NCBI GenBank assembly: GCA_963723595.1
Contig: CAVRRQ010000002.1
Location: forward strand, 1,116,001 to 1,180,000
Length of the DNA stretch: 64,000 bases
Direction: 5' to 3'
From: RYN-230 sp963723595
GTDB lineage: Bacteria; Actinomycetota; Actinomycetes; Streptosporangiales; Streptosporangiaceae
The notes below the pieces were generated by a model, which searched no databases, had not been told where the DNA came from, and was given only the letters and a program-made list of their open reading frames with translations. The translations under genes were made by a program, and so were the position numbers. This document shows positions 36,868-47,098 of this stretch, one piece after another; the stretch's first letter is position 1, and each line of letters opens with the position of its first letter.

Positions 36868-38617
36868 GGCCTCCCAGTTTGCCAGCCGGTCGGCCTCGGC
36901 GAGCTTCGGCCCCGGTACCGGTCCGGTCCGGCGGCGGACCGACCTGATCGCGTCGGGCAGCGCACCGACCACATCCGCCGCCCCGATCGGCGCTTCCGCG
37001 TACCCGGCCCGGGACTCGTCCGGGTTGCTGAAATCCCACCCGTCGCCAGAGGGCTCCACGGCAGGCACCGGCCGGGAGCCGGCCCCCGCGGCCGCCAGCC
37101 GCGCGGCGAGCCCGTGCAGGTACGCGGCGGCGGCCGCGGCCTCGCCGGCCTCCAGGCCCTGCGCCAGCAGCGAGCCGGCCAGCCCGGACAGCACGTCGCC
37201 GGTGCCGGCCGTGGCCAGCCACGAGGTGCCGGTGGGATTGACCCACAGGGGCTGCTCATCCTGGCCGCCATCACCGCCGCCGGTCCTTTCCCCGCCACCG
37301 TCGGCCTGGCCAGCGTCAGCCCTGCCAGGCTCACGACCACCGGCCCCAGTCCCGCCCTGGGTGGCCGCTGAACGCCCGTCCGGGGTGGCGATGACGGTGG
37401 TGGAGCCCTTGAGCAGGACCGTGGCGCCCAGGCTGGCTGCGGCCTTCCTGGCGTGTTCCAGGCGGCGGGACTCCACGTCGGCCGGGTCGGCGCCGAGCAG
37501 CCGCCCCAGCTCACCGGCGTGCGGGGTGAGCAGGACCGGCGCGTCACGGGCGAGGAGTTCCTTGCGGGCCGCCAGCAGGGTCAGCCCGTCTGCGTCCACC
37601 AGCACGGGCACGTCGCTGGCCAGCACCGCGGCCAGCCGCTCCGCCGCCTCGTCGTCGGTGCCCATGCCCGGCCCCACCACCCAGGCCTGGACCCGTCCGG
37701 CCGCGCGGACGTCCTCGCCGGCCGGGATGTCCTGCCCGGTCACGGTGATCACCGACTCCGGCCAGAGCAGCCGGACCACGGCCACCGCCGGGGCCGCGGA
37801 CACCAGCCGGACCATCCCGGCACCGCCGCGGATGGCCCCGCCCACGGCCAGCGCGGCCGCCCCGGTGAACCGCTCGCTGCCCGCCACGATCCCGACCACG
37901 CCCCGGCGGTACTTGTCCGACTCCGCGGAGGGCCGGGGCAGCCGGCGCACCCACGTCCGGGGCCTGCATCGCGATAGCGTCCGGGGCACCCAGGTAGGGG
38001 CCGAGGCCAATGTCGATCAGCTCGATCACCCCGGCGTGCCGCGCACCCGGGTCGATCAGCAGGCCAGGCTTCAGCGTCCCGAATGTCACGGTCACGCCGG
38101 CCTGGATCGCGGCCCCCTCGACCACGCCAGTGTCCGCGTCCACCCCGCTGGGCAGGTCCACCGCGACCACCACGGCCGGGGAGCGCGCCGCCAGCCCGGC
38201 CAGCGAGGCTTGCGGCTCCCGCAGGCCGCCGCGGCCGCCGATGCCCAGCAGGCCGTCCAGGATCAGGTCGGCTGCGCCGAGGGCCGCCGGGACCGCGGGA
38301 TCCTCCGGGCTGGCCTGCCGGCCGCCCGCGGCCCGCAGCGCGGCCAGGCCTTCCTCGTGCACCCGCGACCCGGCCGTGACGGCCAGCACCGCCGCCCCGC
38401 GGCCCGCCAGCCGGGCCCCCGCGTAGAGGGCGTCGCCGCCGTTATCCCCGCTGCCCGCGAGGATCACGACTCTCGCCCCGGGCACCTTCCCGACCAGGCC
38501 CGCGCTCACCGACGCGAGCCCGGCCGCGGCCCGCTGCATCAGCGCGCCGGGCGGCAACGTCGCCATCAGGGCCTGCTCCGCCGCCCGGACCTTGCGAACC
38601 TGGTGTGCGTATCTCAT
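36868..38617 (-). CDS. nnr: Bifunctional NAD(P)HX epimerase / ADP-dependent NAD(P)HX dehydratase, one frameshift; no stop before alr
   Basis: Metabolite-repair enzyme converting hydrated NAD(P)H back to NAD(P)H. The N-terminal epimerase (NnrE) has RVVILAGSGDNGGDALYAGARLAG and VDLPSGVDADTG. The C-terminal kinase-like dehydratase (NnrD) has VVGIVAGSERFTGAAALAV, LTPHAGELGRLLG and TAGTGDVLSGLAGSLL. An extra base in the CCC run at 37950-37952 lies between the domains. A Gly/Glu-rich insert interrupts NnrD before LWVNPTGTSW. After the last NnrD helix (DAIRSVRRR) the frame continues without a stop into alanine racemase. The ATG overlaps the acpS stop (ATGA). Confidence 0.88.
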
Positions 38618-38964
38618 CCTTCGGCCACCACCATCGCGATGCTCATCCCGGCATCATGACTCAGGGATACATGCCAGCGGCGTATCCCCCGCTGGCTCGC
38701 CGCGCCGGCGACCGTGCCCTGGATCTCGAGCCGGGGGCAGCCTGCGGCGTCCCGGATCACCTCCACGTCGGTCCAGCTCAGCCCGGGTGGGGCGCCCAGC
38801 GCCTTGGCCACTGCTTCCTTGGCCGCGAAGCTGGCCGCCAGGGATTCTGGCCGCCCGCGACGTTCGCTCTCAGCGAACAGCCGGGCCGCCAGCGCCGGGG
38901 TGCGCCGCAGCGCCGCCTCGAAGCGGCCGATGTCCACCAAGTCCACCCCGATCCCAATGATCAC
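38614..38964 (-). CDS. acpS: Holo-[acyl-carrier-protein] synthase
   Basis: Intact 116-residue trimeric phosphopantetheinyl transferase activating acyl carrier proteins. MIIGIGVDLVDIGRFEAAL holds the Mg-binding Asp, SLAASFAAKEAVAKALG the second acidic site, and WHVSLSHDAGMSIAMVVAE the CoA-binding end. The stop overlaps the nnr start (ATGA). The 204-base gap between it and glmM has no convincing gene. Confidence 0.95.
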   Translation of the reverse strand: MIIGIGVDLVDIGRFEAALRRTPALAARLFAESERRGRPESLAASFAAKEAVAKALGAPPGLSWTDVEVIRDAAGCPRLEIQGTVAGAASQRGIRRWHVSLSHDAGMSIAMVVAEG

Positions 38965-39168
38965 GTGCCCACCCTGTCACGCGACCGAGGTGTGCGCGGG
39001 CGGCCGGGGGGACCCGTTAGGCGGGGAGCTGGCAGGTGCGGCCGCAGCGGCGCAGTCGCCCATCCCACCCGCGCCGGGCCAGCGCGGCACCGACCTCGAG
39101 CGCGGCCAGGCACGGCCGCTGGGTCACGTCCGCCCATCCGTACCGGAGTGTGGCCGGTGGGGCGGGGC

Positions 39169-40549
39169 TCAGCCGGCGGCGCGGACCGCCGCGGCCAGCC
39201 GGTCCGCGGTGCGCTGGGCCTGCTCGATCTCGACGGCCTCGACCATCACGCGGACCGCGGGTTCGGTGCCGCTGGGCCGGACGAGGACGCGGCCGGATGT
39301 GCCGAGTTCCTTCCTGGCGGCGGTCACCGCCGCGGCCAGGTCCGCCGAGGCGTTGACCCGCGCCTTGTCCACTCCGGGGACGTTGACCAGGACCTGCGGG
39401 TACTTGGTCATCACCGCGGCGACGTCCGCCAGCGGCAGCGCCTGGCGGGCGGTGGTGGCCAGCAGCTGCAGGGCCGTGAGCAGGCCGTCTCCGGTGGTGG
39501 CGTGCTCCAGCATGATGATGTGCCCGGACTGCTCGCCGCCGAGGCCGAAATGGCCGTCCCGCATGGCCTCGAGCACGTACCGGTCCCCCACCGCGGTCTC
39601 GACCACGGTGATCCCGGCGTCCTGCATCGCGTTACGGAAGCCGAGGTTGGACATGACCGTGCTGACCACGGTGTTCCCGGGCAGCTCCCCCCGCCCGGCC
39701 AGGGCGAGGGCCAGCACGGCGAGGATCTGGTCCCCGTCGATCACCTCGCCGTCCGCCCCGATAGCGAGGCAGCGATCCGCGTCACCGTCGTGCGCGATGC
39801 CGGCGTCCGCCCCCTGCTTGGTCACCTCCGCCGAGAGGGTGCCCAGGTGGGTGGAGCCGCAGCCGTCGTTGATGTTGTGGCCGTCCGGCTCGGCACCGAT
39901 CGCGATGACCTCGGCCCCGGCCCGCCGCAGCAGCGGCGGGGCGAACGCCGCGGCGGCGCCGTGCGCGCAGTCCACCACGACGGTCAGGCCGGCCAGCGGG
40001 GCGGCCGAGGCGCCGCTCCCGGCCACGGAGGCCAGCAGGTGGTCCAGGTAGCGGTCCGGCTCGGTGGTGGCGTCGGTCACCCGGCCGAAGCCCGCGGGCA
40101 GGTCGCTGCGCCGCCGGGCGGGCATCCCCAGGTGGGCTTCGATCTGGTCCTCGACCGCGTCGGGCAGCTTGAAGCCACCCCGCCCGAACAGTTTGATCCC
40201 GTTGTCCGGGGCCGGGTTGTGGCTCGCGGACAGCATCACGCCCAGGTCGGCGGCCAGATCACGGGTCAGGAAGGCCACGGCGGGGGTGGGGATCACGCCG
40301 AGCCGCAGCACGTCCACGCCGGACCCGGCCAGCCCCGCCACCACCGCCGCCTCAAGGAACTCCCCCGAGGCGCGCGGGTCGCGGCCGACCACGGCCAGCG
40401 GGCGGCGGCCCGCCTGCTCCGCCGCGGCAAAGGCACCCGTGTGATGCAGGACAGAGGCAGCGGCGCGGGCCACATCCATGGCCAGCTGGCCGGTCAGATC
40501 CTCCCCGGCCACTCCGCGGACGCCATCAGTTCCGAACAAGCCGCACCAT
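39169..40549 (-). CDS. glmM: Phosphoglucosamine mutase, one frameshift near start
   Basis: Converts glucosamine-6-phosphate to glucosamine-1-phosphate for UDP-GlcNAc. MVRLFGTDGVRGVAGEDLT opens it; the phosphoserine loop is MLSASHNPAPDNGIKLFG, metal loop AHDGDADRCLAI, sugar loop GEQSGHIIM and phosphate loop VRPSGTEPAVRVM. An extra T (AA at 40538-40539 on the + strand) four codons into the gene shifts frame; the restored length of 459 is normal. Without this correction the gene would need a TTG start at 40539 and lose the conserved MVRL. Confidence 0.95.
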
Positions 40550-40636
40550 GATCTCGCAGCCCCCCGGTCATCTCGTCGTCGAGGTATGCCAAAACAGACT
40601 TGCCTGGGGGGTTAGCCAGGAACGCAGGTCAGCCGA

Positions 40637-41170
40637 TTAGCGCTTGGAGTACTGAGGCGCCTTGCGGGCCTTCTTCAGACCGTACTTCTTGCGCTCCTTG
40701 ACCCGCGGGTCACGGGTCAGGAAGCCGGCCCGCTTCAGCGTGGGCCGGTTGTCCGGGTCGACCAGGATCAGCGCCCGGGCGATGCCCAGCCGGAGCGCGC
40801 CGGCCTGCCCGGTGATGCCGCCACCGCTGATCCGCGCGACCACGTCGAACTGGTTCTCCGCGCCGAGGCTCACGAACGGCTCGCTGATGAGCTGCTGGTG
40901 CACCTTGTTCGGGAAGAACTCGGCCAGCGTCCGGTCGTTGATCCGCCACTGCCCCGACCCGGGCACGATGCGGACGCGGGCGATGGCTTCCTTGCGGCGG
41001 CCGGTGCCGAGCGCGCTGCCGGTGACGACCGGCTTGCGGGCCGGCTGCCGTTCGCCGGCCTCCGCGGCAGAAATCTCGGTGGTGTACTCCGACACGTGCT
41101 CGCCGGCGTCTTCCGCCGTCGCCACGCTGGAGCCCTCAGTGAGCTCCTGCGTGCCAGTGGACTCGGCCAC
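40637..41170 (-). CDS. rpsI: 30S ribosomal protein S9 (uS9) with long acidic N-terminal extension
   Basis: The conserved C-terminal 125 residues are canonical: GTGRRKEAIARVRIVPGSGQWRINDRTLAEFFPN, SGGGITGQAGALRLGIARAL, and the tRNA-contacting end KYGLKKARKAPQYSKR. The first ~50 residues form an acidic Glu/Ala/Thr-rich extension, common in actinobacteria. The GTG at 41170 is preceded by GAGGAAGG. It follows rplM with a 104-base gap. Confidence 0.97.
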   Translation of the reverse strand: MAESTGTQELTEGSSVATAEDAGEHVSEYTTEISAAEAGERQPARKPVVTGSALGTGRRKEAIARVRIVPGSGQWRINDRTLAEFFPNKVHQQLISEPFVSLGAENQFDVVARISGGGITGQAGALRLGIARALILVDPDNRPTLKRAGFLTRDPRVKERKKYGLKKARKAPQYSKR

Positions 41171-41274
41171 GGTTCCTTCCTCGTACTTCCTCATCGATTC
41201 TGATCAGAATCGGTTCTGATCAGGGCGCCCGCCAGGGCGGTGGTCCCCGGCGCGGTGCCGTGGGCCGTACCGGC

Positions 41275-41750
41275 TCAGCGGCTGCCCGCGCTGGCGGCAG
41301 GCGCCTGCTGGTCGATCTGCGTGATCTCGAACGGGGTGGGCATGCTGCGCCTGGTGCGGGTGGTTCGGCCCGGCGTACACCTTGAGCTTGCGCAGCTGGC
41401 TGCGGCCCAGGGAGTTCTTCGGGAGCATGCCCCGGACGGCCTTCTCGATCACCCGCTCGGGGTGCTTGCCGAGCAGGTCGCCGTAGGCCACCGAGGTCAG
41501 CCCGCCCGGGTATCCGGAGTGGCGGTGCGCGAGCTTCTGCTCCAGCTTCCGGCCGGTGAGCACGATCTTGTCCGCGTTGACGACGATGACGAAGTCACCG
41601 GTGTCCACGTGCGGCGCGAAGATCGGCTTGTGCTTGCCGCGCAGCAGGATCGGCCGCGTGGCTGGCCAGGCGGCCGAGGACGACGTCGGACGCGTCAATG
41701 ACGTGCCACTGACGATGGATGTCGCCGGCCTTGGGGCTGAATGTGCGCAC
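41275..41750 (-). CDS. rplM: 50S ribosomal protein L13 (uL13), two frameshifts
   Basis: VRTFSPKAGDIHRQWHVIDASDVVLGRLAS is the canonical N-terminus, then LLRGKHKPIFAPHVDTGDFVIVVNADKIVLTG and the end KVYAGPNHPHQAQHP...FEITQID. An extra base at 41660-41661 and another near 41341 break it into three frames; corrected length is 157. The GTG at 41750 has an AAGG site. This is the first gene of the rplM-rpsI pair. The 281-base gap to the divergent gene at 42032 is AT-poor with no clear motif. Confidence 0.95.
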
Positions 41751-42031
41751 GGTGGTAAGCCTTCGTTGTGGTGGGACTTGATCTGGTTCCGCGCCCGGAG
41801 GCACAACAAGCTCGGCTGCTATCCCGGGTGAGGGAGTCCGACGCGCCCGCCGCCGCGTAACCAGCCTCGCTGAGCGGGCACCGCGGGCATGCGAACACAC
41901 ATGGACGTCAAAGAAGGATACCGGCCGTTGCGTAGTAACGGTCAAAGCGAGCGGCGCGACGGACCGGCCGGCCGGGCGGCCAAATTGCCGGTCCGCCCGA
42001 GGTCCGCCCCGTAGAACGGTACGCTCCCGGC

Positions 42032-44305
42032 ATGGGCTACCCGGGTGACGAGGGCGGCGGCCCGCCGGACAGCCGACTGGACGCGCCGGAGCGGGGCGCC
42101 GTGCAGTCGACCAGCGCGAGGACACCGGGCGCCGCGGCGACCAGGCGCGGGAGTACTGGCGGGCGGCGGGACCGGGGCCGGGGAAGCCGGGCTATGGCGG
42201 GCAAATCCGGGTACAGCGGGGAAACCAGCTACCCGGGCAGGTCCAGCGGCAGCCACCGGCGCCCGGACGGTCGCTTCCTCCCCCGGGCTCGTCACGGGCC
42301 CGGGCGACGGTCACCCGGCTCCCCGGGCACCACCAGGTCAGACACGGCACCGCGCTCCCACCAGGGTCAGGCTGCTCAGCCCCGGTAGCCCGGGATACCC
42401 GGGAGCGACGGCGTACGCGCCCGCCGCGCCGGAACCTGGACCCCGGCGCGGGAACCGGCCGGCGCGGACGCGAATCCAGGCGGGCCCAGCGATCCGGGCC
42501 CGGCTGCCGCGCCGCCCGCCCCGGCCGCTCCGCCGGCGCTCGGCGGCGGTCCCCCGTCGCGGGAGAACGCATGGCGGCGCCCGGAGCGGCGGCCCGGCCA
42601 GGAGATCCAGGGAGCGTCGGGCAACGGCTCCGCCAGCGGCGCGACCGCAGCCCCGCGGGTCGCTGTGGAGCGCCGGGGCGTTCCGGACCGCGGGGCCGGG
42701 CGGCCGCGGCCCGGTCCGGGGGTTCCCGCCCGCCTCCGGAGCGCCCGACCCGGTGTACCCGCCGGGCCAGTTCTCGCCGTGGAACGCGTCCGAGCTCCGG
42801 GCGGTCAGCGCGGCCGGGCGGCCCGGCCTGACCGGCGGTCCGGGCTCCGAGACCTCGGAGCCCGGGTACTCGCTGCTGGCCGTGAGCGACCCGTCGGCCG
42901 ACGCCACGGCCACCCAGACCTGGGCGGTGCTCGACGACGCTCATCTGGAACAGCTGGATGAGTGGGGCATCGGCCCCGCAGGACGCCCCGGCGGGACCCG
43001 GGCGGGACCAGGGCGGGCCTCCCGGGACCGGCGAGAACCACCAGACCGGGCCGCGGGGATTCTTCGAGCCGGCCGACGGACCTGAGACACTCCCGGATCT
43101 GCGGCTCCCGGCTTCCCGGCTCTCCGGAGCCGCGGCACCTCCGGGCTACGCGGGCCGGGGCGGGTCACCGGATATCCCGGCGAGACCGGGTTCCCGGCGC
43201 ACGCCGGGCTACCCGGCCAGGCGGGGTACCGGCCGCCCGGCCAGCACCGGGTACCCCGGCGAGACTGGCTTCCCCGGCGAGACTGGCTACCCCGGCGAGA
43301 CCGGCTACCCCGGCGAGACTGGGGACTGGACGGTCCTGGCCACCCCGGCGAGGCCGGGTACCCGGGCCAGACCGATCCGTCGCTGCGACGGCCCGGCCGG
43401 GCGGACGGCTGGCGGCCCGGCAGAGCCGCCAGCAGGGCGCCCAGGAGTCCCGGCCGCGGACAGCCGGCACGGGCATCAGCACGGGCATCCGGCACTGTCA
43501 CAGGCCCGAGCGCGGGCGCTGGCGGGACCCAGGGGCTCCCGGTCGGAGGCGCGCGGCCGCAAGCCCCGCAAACCGCGCAGGCCACCCAGCCGGGCCCGGA
43601 TGTGGCTCATGCCGCTGGTCATGATGGTGGTCGTCATCGTCCTGATCACCGTGGCCTACCTGTACTTCGCCAAGGGGCAGGCGCGGCGCCGACCGCGGCG
43701 TCGCCGGACCGGCAGGCCACCGCGTCCAGCAGCGCGTCGCACCGCTCTGGGTCCCTGGAAGCACATCACCACCCGGGCCGAGGACCCGAAGCCGCCCTTT
43801 CGCTCACCGAGCTGTTCCCGGCCCGCTACTCCGCGAGCGGGGCCGTCGTCCGGACCGATGCAGCGGTCCGGGCACAACTGCCCGGGCACGGTCCTGGGCA
43901 ACCGGCTGCGGGCCGCCCTGCGCAAAGCCGGCTGCACCCAGGTGATGCGGGCGAGTTACCTGTCCGCCGGGCAGAAGATCATGGCCACCATCGGGGTGCT
44001 GAACCTGGCCAACGTGACCGACGCGGAGCGGGCCGGGAAGGCGACCGGCGCGACCGCGTTCATCAAGCAACTCCCGGGCGCGCACGGCCCCACCAAGAAC
44101 CTGATGAAGGGGACCGGACTGGAAGAGGCCCAGATCAAGGGCCACTACCTGATCCTGACCTGGGCCGAGTTCACGAACCTGACGGCCCCGGGCAGCGCGG
44201 CACGGCGCGACGGAGCTGGACACTTTTTCCCGGCAGCTGGTCGCCAGTACGGCCGGCATCAGCCTGACCAGCCGGATGGTGTTCGGCAAGCCGGAAATCC
44301 CGTAA
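42032..44305 (+). CDS. Collagen-like, Pro/Gly-rich membrane-anchored protein, multiple frameshifts
   Basis: Low-complexity cytoplasmic part beginning MGYPGDEGGGPPDS, with TGYPGETGFPGETGYPGE tandem units near 43250-43320. Then comes a transmembrane helix, MWLMPLVMMVVVIVLITVAYLYF (43602-43670), and an extracellular domain with LSLTELFPARYSASGAVVRTD, GHNCPGTVLGNRLRAALRKAGCTQVMRASYLSAGQKIMATIGVLNL and GHYLILTWAEFTNL, ending GISLTSRMVFGKPEIP. The pieces lie in all three frames, so at least five indels are needed and the N-terminal half cannot be reconstructed reliably. The outer domain with two Cys recurs, as far as I recall, in membrane proteins of Streptosporangiales-like actinomycetes. Function unknown. 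Confidence 0.6.
43249..43320 (+). repeat. Four 18-bp tandem repeats encoding YPGETG
   Basis: Units GGCTACCCCGGCGAGACT repeat four times with one or two changes, encoding (Y/F)PGETG, a collagen-like Gly-Pro pattern. Shorter related units occur upstream in the same gene. Confidence 0.85.
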
Positions 44306-44348
44306 CCGGCACGGGTTCAGCCAGGCACCGGTTCAGCCAGGCACCGGT

Positions 44349-45207
44349 TCAGCCAGGCGCGGGCTCAGCCGGCGCGGGCCGGACCCGCCGGGTGGCCAGG
44401 GCCCGCTGGGCGAGCTGGCCTGGCGGCGGGTAGCGGACCTCCTCCAGGCAGAGCCCATGCGGCGGGACCACCGGGACGCCGGGGTCGCGGGCCCGGGCCG
44501 TGAGCACCTGGGCCGGCCAGGACGGCGGCCGGGCCCCCTCGCCCACCTTGAGCAGCGCGCCCACCAGGGCCCGCACCATCGAGTGGCAGAACGCGTCCGC
44601 GATGACGGTGGCCTCGGCCACCCTGGACTCGACCCGCCCGTCCGGGCCGGGTCCAGGAGAGGGACAGAAGTTCGCGCACCGTGGTGGCCCCCTCGCGGCG
44701 GCGGCAGAACGCGGCGAAGTCATGCTCGCCGAGCAGCAGCCGGGCGGCCTCGTTCATGGCGGCCGATCTCGATCTCGCGGCGGTACCAGAGGGTGTCGTG
44801 CCGGCGCAGCGGGTCCGGCCCGGTCACGTCGTCACAGACCCGGTAGGAGTACCGGCGGCTCAGCGCGGAAAACCGGGCGTCGAACCCCTCCGGGGCGGCG
44901 CCGATCCGGCGGACCCGGACATCAGGCGGCAGAAGGCCGGCCAGCCGGCGCAGGATGGCCGGCGCCGCCTCCAGCCAGGCCGCCGCGGGCAGGTCCGCGT
45001 GGGCCACCTGGCCGCGCGCGTGCACCCCGGCGTCGGTCCGGCCCGCCACGGTGAGCTGGACTGGGCGGGTCGGCCCGCAGCACCCGGGTCAGCGCCGTCC
45101 TCCAGCACCTGCTGGACGGTGCGCTGGCCCGGCTGGCGGGCCCAGCCGGAAAAGCCGCCGCCGTCGTAGCTGAGGTCGATCCTGACCCGGCAGGCCTCAG
45201 CAGTCAA
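44349..45207 (-). CDS. truA: tRNA pseudouridine(38-40) synthase TruA, four frameshifts
   Basis: Isomerises uridines 38-40 in the anticodon arm. MTAEACRVRIDLSYDGGGFSGWARQPGQRTVQQVLE, the catalytic-Asp motif VAGRTDAGVHARGQVAH, RYSYRVCDD, HDFAAFCRRREGATTVREL and FCHSMVRALVGALLKVGEG appear in order but in three frames. Extra bases near 45095, 45062, 44758 and 44645-44655 explain this; the corrected protein has 284 residues. An unusual C-terminal Ala/Arg tail ends it. It follows rplQ, the normal actinobacterial order. Confidence 0.93.
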
Positions 45208-45225
45208 CGGCGACGGCTTCCTGGT

Positions 45226-45891
45226 TACTTCTCGGGCGACCCGGCGGAGTCCGCGTCCTCGCCGTCAGCCGGGTCATCCGCTGCGGCCTCGTCCTCAGCT
45301 GACGCGTCGGCGTTAGCCTCGGCGTCGCTTCAGCATCGGCTGCCTCAGCCGTGACGGTCGGCCTCGGTGTCCGTGGCCTCAGTGTCCGTGGCCTCGGCGT
45401 CCGTGGCCCCGGGCCGTGCCTCGGGTCGGCCTCAGTCGTCTCGCGCGGCCGCGGAGCAGCGGCCTCAGTCGCGGCCGGGCGGGCCGCGTCGGCTGGGACC
45501 GCCGGGCGCGGCGGCGGCGCGGCTTGGCCTCGGCTTCCTCCTGGATCAGCTCGATCACCGCGAGCGGGGCGTTGTCGCCCTTGCGCGGGCCGATCTTGGT
45601 GATCCGGGTGTAGCCACCCTCACGGGTGGCGAACTGCGGCCCGATCTCGGTGAACAGCGTGTGCACCACGCTCTTGTCGGTCACCACGGTGAGGACCTGG
45701 CGGCGGGCACTCAGATCACCCCGCTTGGCGAAGGTGATCAGCCGCTCGGCGTACGGCCGCAGCCGGCGTGCCCTGGCCTCGGTCGTGGTGATCTTGCCGT
45801 GCTCGAACAGGGCGGTGGCCAGGTTCGACAGCAGGTGCCGCTGATGGGCCGCACTGCCACCCATCCGAGCGCCTTTGGTGGGCGTGGGCAT
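45226..45891 (-). CDS. rplQ: 50S ribosomal protein L17 (bL17) with long acidic repeat tail, tail frameshifted
   Basis: The core is canonical: MPTPTKGARMGGSAAHQRHLLSNLATALFEHGKITTTEARARRLRPYAERLI...GYTRITKIGPRKGDNAPLAVIELI. After the core comes a roughly 100-residue acidic, Ala-rich extension with ATDTEATDTEA repeats, ending ANADASAEDEAAADDPADGEDADSAGSPEK at a TAA at 45226. The tail is read from three frames, so several indels lie between 45300 and 45520; its exact sequence is uncertain. Extensions of L17 are common in actinobacteria, but this one is long. Confidence 0.92.
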
Positions 45892-45951
45892 CGGAACGTT
45901 CTCCTTGGTTATGTACTACCGGGCTGCCAGGCCCCGTCAGTACTGCTCAGT

Positions 45952-46969
45952 TCAGTACTGCTCGGTCTCGACGTAGCTGTCGTCGTCGTCCGCGCCGTAG
46001 CTGTCGGCCGCGCTGCCCGGGTCGAATCCTGGCGGGGAGTCCTTGAGCGCGAGGCCCATGTCGGTCAGCTTCTGCTTGACTTCCTCGATCGACTTGGCGC
46101 CGAAGTTGCGGATGTCGAGCAGGTCCTGCTCACTGCGGGCGACCAGCTCGCCCACGGTGTGGATGCCCTCACGCTTGAGGCAGTTGTACGAGCGGACGGT
46201 GAGGTTGAGCTCCTCGATCGGCAGCGCCAGGTCGGCCGCGAGCGCGGCGTCCGTCGGCGACGGGCCGATGTCGATGCCCTCAGCCTCCACGTTCAGCTCG
46301 CGGGCCAGGCCGAACAGCTCAACGAGGGTCTTGCCCGCGCTGGCCACCGCGTCCCGGGGACGCATGGACGGCTTGGTCTCCACGTCGAGGATGAGCTTGT
46401 CGAAGTCGGTCCGCTGCTCCACGCGGGTGGCCTCGACCTTGTAGGTGACCCGCATCACCGGCGAGTAGATGGAGTCGATCGGGATACGGCCGATCTCCTG
46501 GCCGGGCTGCTTGTTCTGGGCGGCGGACACGTAGCCGCGGCCGCGCTCGACCGTCAGCTCCATCTCCAGCTTGCCCTTGGCGTTCAGCGTGGCGATGTGC
46601 AGCTCGGGGTTGTGCACCTCGACCCCGGCCGGCGGGGCGATGTCCGCGGCGGTCACCTACACCGGGCCCCTGCTTGCGCAGGTACATGACCACCGGCTCG
46701 TCCTGCTCGGAGGAGACGACCAGGGACTTGAGGTTGAGGATGATGTCGGTGACATCCTCCTGCACCCCGGGGACGGTGGAGAACTCGTGCAGCACACCCT
46801 CGATCCGGATGCTGGTGACAGCCGCACCGGGGATCGAGGAGAGCAGCGTACGGCGGACCGAGTTCCCGATCGTGTAGCCAAAACCTGGCTCCAGCGGCTC
46901 GATGACGAACCGCGACCGGAAGTCGCCGACCTGCTCTTCGTTCAGAGTCGGACGCTGGGCGATGAGCAT
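45952..46969 (-). CDS. rpoA: DNA-directed RNA polymerase alpha subunit, one frameshift
   Basis: Assembles RNA polymerase and contacts promoters and activators. N-terminal domain: MLIAQRPTLNEEQVGDFRSRFVIEPLEPGFGYTIGNSVRRTLLSSIPGAAVTSI. C-terminal domain: LPIEELNLTVRSYNCLKREGIHTVGELVARSEQDLLDIRNFGAKSIEEVKQKL. An extra base at about 46658 separates ...MYLRKQGPG from VVTAADIAPPAGVEV. Corrected length is 338. The protein ends in an acidic tail (GADDDDSYVETEQY). Confidence 0.97.
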
Positions 46970-47053
46970 TGGTACCCCTTTCCGCGACGCCCGCTATTTG
47001 ACGTCGCGATCTTCTGCGGACCAGCCGGGCCGGAGTGGCGGCCCGGCCGTCCA

Positions 47054-47094
47054 CTCGCTCCGGGGCCGCCGCCCGTGTGGCGGCCCGTAGCGAG
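47054..47094 (-). terminator. Hairpin in the rpsD-rpoA gap
   Basis: CTCGCT...AGCGAG and the inner GGGCCGCC / GGCGGCCC arms form a long stem around GCCCGTGT just past the rpsD stop. It may attenuate or process the alpha-operon transcript before rpoA. Confidence 0.55.
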
Positions 47095-47098
47095 CGTA

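Noticed and set aside
39017..39127. Possible 36-residue protein on the minus strand between glmM and acpS
   Set aside because: It has a GTG start and ends CGRTCQLPA, but no ribosome site, no recognisable family and too little length to separate from chance.
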